Shown here: piece by piece, positions 7,169 to 10,145 of the stretch
Layout: each line of letters begins with the position of its first letter
Numbering within the stretch: position 1 is the stretch's first letter
DNA from: JBDKVA01 sp039679375
GTDB taxonomy: Bacteria > Bacillota > Clostridia > Acetivibrionales > DTU013
Assembly (NCBI GenBank): GCA_039679375.1
Contig: JBDKVA010000169.1
Coordinates: 1-10,145 of the forward strand
DNA length: 10,145 bases
Reading direction: 5' to 3'
Program-made: the position numbers and the translations under genes
The notes under the pieces: model-generated
Told to the model about the DNA's origin: nothing
Seen by the model: only the letters and a program-made list of their open reading frames with translations
Databases searched by the model: none

Positions 7169-7898
7169 CGCAGATGAAATCGCGGGTTGGAGGGTCGCTC
7201 ACAAAGCGGTTGAAGTTATTAAGATGGTTTTGTTCGGCGGCGGTTGGGGCGCGAACGAGATTCTTCCGCTTATCGACTATGATAACATTGCACGCCATCC
7301 GAAGCTATTCAGCAGTTATAGTGACGGAACGAGCATCTTAAACGCTATATATGCGAAAACTGGTTAAACCACATATTACGGTCTTGGGGCGGGTGAATTT
7401 AGAAATCTGATGCATTATGATTACACACAGTTTGTAAACATTTTTGTAGCTGGAAACACGTCGGAGACCCTGAACGGAAACGGAGGATGGAAAACGATAC
7501 GTTCCGGCATCTGTGAAGGACTTTTAATTGGCGGCTATACGATGAATTTCGCATGGCTTGTCGGCGGAGACTATTTCAGATACGACCCGAAGAAAAAATA
7601 TATCCTGTTTATAGAAGACCACGAGAAATTCAGCGGGGTAGTCGCAATTAGCGCATATCTTTCACATATAGAACAAAGTCCTTTCATCAGCAATGTAAGC
7701 GGGCTTGTTTTCGGACATTATTCCGACGCTGTTCCAGAAGACCTACTCAATCGCCTCACGCGGTTCGGTGGTAAATACGACGTTCCTGTGGTTTATACGG
7801 ATGACTTCGGGCATTATACAAAGCATTCGATTTTGCCAATTGGGGTTAAAGCAAGCATGGATGCCGACAAGCAGGTGTTGAGATTTCAAGGCTTGTAA
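7164..7898 (+). pseudogene. S66 family LD-carboxypeptidase/MccF-like peptidase, 5'-deleted with internal stop
   Basis: The frame from 7164 encodes the body of an S66 serine peptidase, the family of peptidoglycan LD-carboxypeptidases and of MccF, which inactivates microcin C. Recognisable parts are VLFGGGWGANEILPLIDYD, the nucleophile segment YSDGTSILNAIYAKTG, and, downstream, LLIGGYTMNFAWLVGG, the probable catalytic Glu in LFIEDHE, and the His segment DDFGHYTKHSILPIG. The family's N-terminal strand region is missing because the frame begins at the junction with dcd. A TAA at 7365-7367 interrupts the frame where relatives read through (TG-stop-TTYYG). The part after the stop (ATG at 7410) is a 162-residue open frame without the nucleophile, so it is unlikely to be active. 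Codons on both sides remain in phase, so the damage is recent. Confidence 0.85.
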
Positions 7899-7921
7899 TC
7901 CTTCATTGAGGTGACAATACC

Positions 7922-7972
7922 TTTAGGTTCCAGTGGGCGACCGTGCAGGTTCAACTCCTGTTATCCGCACCA
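7922..7972 (+). repeat. Right copy of 51-bp tRNA-Leu direct repeat (att-like)
   Basis: Identical over 51 bases to 2683-2733. It contains the anticodon loop, the variable arm, the T arm and the 3' acceptor strand with CCA, but no 5' half, so it cannot make a tRNA. It is followed at once by a terminator-like hairpin, as expected for the chromosomal sequence that once lay behind the intact tRNA. Confidence 0.9.
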
Positions 7973-8022
7973 AAAAGTAAAGCTATGTGTTTGGATTTGA
8001 ACCTACACATGACTTTTTCTTG
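7972..8022 (+). terminator. Terminator-like hairpin after the tRNA-Leu 3' copy
   Basis: AAAAAGT (7972-7978) can pair with ACTTTTT (8012-8018) and ATGTGT (7985-7990) with ACACAT (8005-8010), with a small asymmetric internal loop, followed by CTTGTTTT. The loop contains GGATTTGAACCT, which complements the tRNA T arm at 7947-7958 in 11 of 12 positions. Confidence 0.6.
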
Positions 8023-8038
8023 TTTTATATGATATACT
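8009..8038 (+). promoter_or_regulatory. Weak promoter candidate for the DinB-like gene
   Basis: ATGACT (8009-8014) and TATACT (8033-8038) are separated by 18 nt. The -10 is good and the -35 mediocre; it overlaps the preceding terminator hairpin. It stands about 40 nt before the start codon at 8077. Confidence 0.3.
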
Positions 8039-8076
8039 TATAACAATGATTATTGACATTTTATGGAGGCATGCAA

Positions 8077-8790
8077 ATGTTGATTAAGGCAATAGATGAG
8101 TTTAACTCCGAAGGTCATCTCATTTATGCGGAAAATTATATAGGCGCTTTCGTTCGTGGAAAAACTCAACAAGAAGCGTTGAAAAAATTCAGCAACGAGA
8201 TACAACAGTATGCGCATTGGCTTAGAAAAGCTGTTCCCTCAGCAGAAGAATGCCAAATATCCATTGTTCAGGAAAAGAGTAGTTCTCTGCAAATTGACGA
8301 TGCAGACTCCGACGTAATATTTGACAGTGAAAAGCAGTTGCTTATGCGGTCGGAATATCTCGAATTAAAGCATTTAGCTTTAAAATCTGCAGGAGATTTT
8401 CTGCAGCTTTACAATTCCATACCAGACAAACTCAATACGGTGTTGCAGCCTCGAAAAACTTTTTACGGCAATGTTCCTATTACAGCAAAAGAAATGTATG
8501 AACATACAAAGAATGTAAATAGCTACTATTTTGGAGAAATCAACATATCCGTAACAAACGAACCAGATATTCTCTCATGCAGAGAAGAAGGATTTGAAAA
8601 GCTCGAGCACAGGATTGATTTCTTGTTAAATACTGTCTATGACGGAAGCTTTGATGAACAATGGTCGCTTAGAAAGGTATGCAGAAGGTTTATTTGGCAT
8701 GATCGTATTCATGCAAAGGCAATGTATAAGATGGCTACAAAAATGTGTAGTGAGCAAAATATAATGAATCCGTTTTGTTTTACATTATAA
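8077..8790 (+). CDS. Hypothetical protein: HicB-like N-terminus with DinB-like C-terminal domain
   Basis: A 237-residue soluble protein that I cannot assign to a characterised enzyme. Residues 1-50 (AIDEFNSEGHLIYAENYIGAF, then TQQEALKKFSNEI) resemble the small HicB/UPF0150 antitoxin fold. Residues about 88-225 look like a DinB/YfiT-type four-helix bundle, with three histidines placed like that superfamily's metal ligands: H143 in YEHTKNV, and H208 and H212 in the strongly conserved-looking LRKVCRRFIWHDRIHAKAMYKMA. Such DinB-like proteins include thiol-dependent transferases, so metal binding is plausible but unproven. The start at 8077 is chosen because GGAGG lies 8 nt upstream; the ATG at 8071 is too close and the TTG at 8053 lacks a site. 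It is intact, unlike its downstream neighbours. Two-domain architecture is a reading by eye. Confidence 0.6.
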   Translation: MLIKAIDEFNSEGHLIYAENYIGAFVRGKTQQEALKKFSNEIQQYAHWLRKAVPSAEECQISIVQEKSSSLQIDDADSDVIFDSEKQLLMRSEYLELKHLALKSAGDFLQLYNSIPDKLNTVLQPRKTFYGNVPITAKEMYEHTKNVNSYYFGEINISVTNEPDILSCREEGFEKLEHRIDFLLNTVYDGSFDEQWSLRKVCRRFIWHDRIHAKAMYKMATKMCSEQNIMNPFCFTL

Positions 8791-8813
8791 GCATAAGTGG
8801 AGGTAGGAGGACA

Positions 8814-8975
8814 ATGGATATTATTGCGTATGTAATGGAATACCACGGGGCAAAAATATCTTCCAAATTAGAGTTGAGAAATTATAGATGCAGTGATTTT
8901 TGTCAATATCAGCGTGTATATAAAGAATGTTTTTATGACATAAGAACAGCATTGGAATCTATATTTGTATGTTGA
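8814..8975 (+). pseudogene. GNAT acetyltransferase, N-terminal fragment
   Basis: It encodes 53 residues beginning MDIIAYVMEYHGAKISSKLELRNYR-like and continuing YQRVYKECFYDIRTALES, which resembles the first quarter of clostridial GNAT proteins. The acetyl-CoA motif is absent because the frame leaves the family near 8957 and stops at 8975. The start at 8814 has two possible binding sites, GGAGGT (9 nt away) and GGAGG (3 nt away), and follows the DinB-like gene by 23 nt. The 5' end therefore looks like a normal operon gene, while the 3' end was removed at the junction with a VanZ-like fragment. Confidence 0.55.
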
Positions 8976-9076
8976 AAAGCAAGTGGTCTTTTGTGAAAAA
9001 AGTTCTTGCAATTGTCGTTTTAACTCTGGCTTTTGAGATGACACAATTCATTTTCGTAATCGGTAGAACCGACATG
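8960..9076 (+). pseudogene. VanZ-like membrane protein, internal fragment
   Basis: The frame with the ATG at 8969 reads a basic segment, one hydrophobic helix (KKVLAIVVLTLAFEMTQFIF), and then VIGRTD. The pattern FE-x-x-Q-(F/Y)-IF-x-IGRTD is a hallmark of VanZ family proteins (teicoplanin-resistance-associated membrane proteins). Both the earlier helices and the segment after IGRTD are missing, and the frame continues into DUF2200 DNA read out of phase. I therefore reject the 67-residue open frame 8969-9172 as one protein and call only this part, as a dead fragment. Confidence 0.65.
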
Positions 9077-9077
9077 G

Positions 9078-9291
9078 CTTGCGTGCGCAAATCGATAAAG
9101 AGGTTGATTTCGAGACGTTCTTTACCGAAGCCCCGCAAATCAACCCAGACGCCCATAAAATCACGGGAGTAGTCTGCGGCGTTCGCGTAGAGGAAATCGA
9201 AGACCCGCTTATGCAGAAGATTCGCTGGCTTGACAAACTGGTTGACGAATTGGCAAAAGGCAAGCCAATGTAGAAGGTTTTAAGGAGTTGA
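9078..9291 (+). pseudogene. DUF2200 family protein, C-terminal fragment with amber codon
   Basis: The frame containing 9079 encodes the C-terminal half of a DUF2200 protein, a small bacterial family of unknown function. The conserved DFETFFTEAPQINPDAHKI and GVVCGVRVEEIEDPLMQKIR, then LDKLVDELAKGKPM, are all present. The N-terminal half is absent because the frame starts at the junction with the VanZ-like piece. A TAG at 9271-9273 stands where relatives have Glu (KPM-E-K); in phase after it come KVLRS and a natural TGA at 9289-9291, so a single G-to-T change created the early stop. No start codon with a binding site is visible. Confidence 0.75.
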
Positions 9292-9297
9292 GAGTGA

Positions 9298-9468
9298 ATG
9301 GCCAACAAATTCCGCAAAACACTCGGTGACAATGACGCGCCGTGTACACAGTCGTTACTCCGCTGTAAGAGACGTACTTTGTTAGAAAAAACTGTATGTG
9401 CCGCATGGCGTGCAGGTTCAAGTCCTGTCGCCAGTACCACTGGTACTCGGAAGGACTTGAACCCATGA
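9298..9468 (+). pseudogene. Putative immunity protein (Imm5-like), N-terminal fragment
   Basis: The open frame has 56 residues. The first 22, MANKFRKTLGDNDAPCTQSLLR, resemble the start of clostridial proteins annotated as putative immunity proteins, in which this segment continues LIETQSK. After about 9363 the frame enters unrelated sequence and then translates the tRNA-Leu 3' fragment (RAGSSPVAST is the usual artefact of reading a T arm). AAGGAG lies 10 nt before the ATG, and the gene originally followed the DUF2200 gene by 6 nt, so these two formed an operon before truncation. The family name is from recall; only the first 66 bases should be considered homologous. Confidence 0.5.
9388..9439 (+). 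pseudogene. 3' half of a second tRNA-Leu gene (UAA-like), possible att site
   Basis: This stretch folds as the 3' part of a class II tRNA. The candidate 3' strand of the anticodon stem is CTGTA (9392-9396) and the variable arm is GCC-GCAT-GGC (9400-9409). The T arm is GCAGG/CCTGT with the loop TTCAAGT (9412-9428); the acceptor strand CGCCAGT (9429-9435) is followed by A and CCA (9437-9439). The matching 5' half (acceptor ACTGGCG) is not present. The sequence before it lacks a proper anticodon loop, apart from A-runs compatible with TAAAA. It differs from the tRNA-Leu(UAG) copies, so it marks a separate event, again breaking near the anticodon loop. Confidence 0.7.
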
Positions 9469-9492
9469 TATTCAAGCCCTTTTGTTGTTTTT
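9451..9492 (+). terminator. Intrinsic terminator after the second tRNA fragment
   Basis: AAGGACTTGAA (9451-9461) pairs with TTCAAGCCCTT (9471-9481) with one mismatch, around a 9-nt loop, followed by TTGTTGTTTTT. It would have ended the tRNA transcript. Its left arm is also a perfect 12-base complement of the tRNA T arm (9415-9426 with 9452-9463). Confidence 0.75.
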
Positions 9493-9611
9493 AGTTTTAT
9501 GCTAAAATAAGTTATATATTGGCAGACATGCAAGAACGGGCTAGAGAATTAGTAAGCCAACAAATAGGAATTTATTGAACAGGTCTCAGGTAAATTATCG
9601 GAGGTTTATAA

Positions 9612-10145
9612 ATGAACAAAGTGATTAAGATTAGGAATGAAGAAGAAACAGATTATGAGAGAGTAGAAGAAATCACAAGGAAAGCTTTTTGGAATTTATA
9701 TATTCCCGGGTGCATTGAACACTATTTAGTTCATGTTATGCGATCCCACAAAGACTTTCTGCCGGAGTTGGATCTGGTGATTGAAGTTGATAATCAGATC
9801 ATCGGGAATATCATGTATACGAAAACAAAACTAATTGATGAGTCTGGGGAAGAAAAAAACATCCTTACTTTCGGTCCAGTTTGCATTTTACCAGAATATC
9901 AGAGAAAGGGGTATGGAAAAAAACTAATGGAGTATTCCTTTGAACAGGCGGCTGCACTTGGCTATGATGTGGTTGTAATATTTGGTAATCCGAATAACTA
10001 TGTAAGCCGCGGCTTTAAGAGCTGCAAAAAGTACAACGTCTGTCTTGAAAATGGGACGTATCCTTCGGCAATGATGGTAAAAGAACTCAAACCGGATGTC
10101 TTGGACGGGAGAAAATGGGTTTACTATCAAAGCCCTGTATTTGAG
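9612..10145 (+). CDS. GNAT family N-acetyltransferase, 3' end beyond window
   Basis: The frame is open for 178 codons from the ATG at 9612 to the last base, so the stop lies outside. GGAGG stands 7 nt before the start. The acetyl-CoA binding motif A is PEYQRKGYGKKLMEYSFEQA (residues 94-113), preceded by the usual beta-4 segment LTFGPVCIL. The second half (NYVSRGFKSCKKYNV) is the motif B region. The protein resembles YhbS-type (COG3153) acetyltransferases of about 190-200 residues, so only a few residues should be missing. Acceptor unknown. The 130 bp before it (9482-9611) hold only the previous terminator tail and A/T-rich sequence, with no convincing promoter. It is intact and unrelated in sequence to the GNAT at 5613. 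Confidence 0.9.
   Translation, partial: MNKVIKIRNEEETDYERVEEITRKAFWNLYIPGCIEHYLVHVMRSHKDFLPELDLVIEVDNQIIGNIMYTKTKLIDESGEEKNILTFGPVCILPEYQRKGYGKKLMEYSFEQAAALGYDVVVIFGNPNNYVSRGFKSCKKYNVCLENGTYPSAMMVKELKPDVLDGRKWVYYQSPVFE

Larger units (their letters stand above)
2734..7972. other. Putative genomic island between tRNA-Leu att repeats
   Basis: The segment between the intact tRNA-Leu and the distal 51-bp copy of its 3' end is about 5.2 kb. It contains the IS remnant, the sigma/anti-sigma pair and the methyltransferase-to-peptidase run. Boundaries follow the standard geometry for integration into a tRNA gene: a restored complete tRNA at one end, a 3' fragment at the other, in direct orientation. 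No integrase, excisionase or relaxase is visible, so it would be a defective or trimmed element. Duplication of the tRNA end by another route cannot be excluded. Confidence 0.5.

Noticed and set aside
8969..9172. 67-residue ORF as a single membrane protein
   Set aside because: The first half is a VanZ-like piece and the second half is DUF2200 DNA read out of frame.
9048..9533. Minus-strand ORFs of 161 and 88 residues
   Set aside because: They read antisense through the tRNA-Leu fragment (LATGLEPARHAAH-type artefact) and the DUF2200/immunity fragments.
9529..9579. Tiny ORF MQERARELVSQQIGIY before the last GNAT
   Set aside because: Sixteen codons, no ribosome binding site, no recognisable family; it could be a gene tail but cannot be supported.

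Overview
The window looks like a chromosomal accessory region of an endospore-forming member of the Bacillota, most likely a clostridial lineage. It carries a spore photoproduct lyase gene, strong AGGAGG-type ribosome binding sites, a CCA-encoding tRNA-Leu, a BceB/FtsX-type permease, and an ECF sigma factor paired with a membrane protein. No species-specific marker is visible.

Layout. Positions 1-1248 hold the 3' part of an FtsX-like ABC permease gene. It converges, with an 8-bp tail-to-tail overlap, on splB (minus strand, 1241-2269), which has a plausible forespore sigma-G promoter. A perfect-consensus sigma-A promoter (2494-2522) and an 11-bp inverted repeat precede an intact tRNA-Leu(UAG) at 2651-2733. 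Directly after its CCA sits a 302-bp remnant of an IS1182-type insertion sequence, with perfect 18-bp terminal inverted repeats and an ACCA target duplication. Next come an ECF sigma factor with a DUF4367-like partner (3212-4623), then a tight same-strand run: SAM methyltransferase, GNAT acetyltransferase, HAD phosphatase, and a truncated dCTP deaminase fused by deletion to a decapitated S66 peptidase (4910-7898).

At 7922-7972 the last 51 nt of the tRNA-Leu gene are repeated exactly, starting at the first base of the anticodon loop. This is the signature of a tRNA-targeted integrative element, so 2734-7972 (about 5.2 kb) is read as a genomic island whose integrase is gone or lies elsewhere. 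Downstream are an unusual HicB-like/DinB-like protein (8077-8790) and a 640-bp stretch of spliced gene fragments (GNAT N-terminus, VanZ-like piece, DUF2200 C-terminus with an amber codon, immunity-like protein N-terminus). That stretch ends in the 3' half of a second, different tRNA-Leu (about 9388-9439) and a terminator. A further GNAT gene runs off the right edge.

How it fits together. Nearly every accessory gene encodes a small-molecule-modifying enzyme or a membrane/envelope function, as expected of a resistance or detoxification gene pool. The repeated tRNA 3' ends suggest the locus was built by successive integrations and then eroded by deletions. No complete new defence or mobile system is visible. 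The strongest unusual signals are the two tRNA half-genes, the IS placed exactly at the tRNA end, the fragment mosaic, and the spore photoproduct lyase with Ser in place of its usual catalytic Cys.
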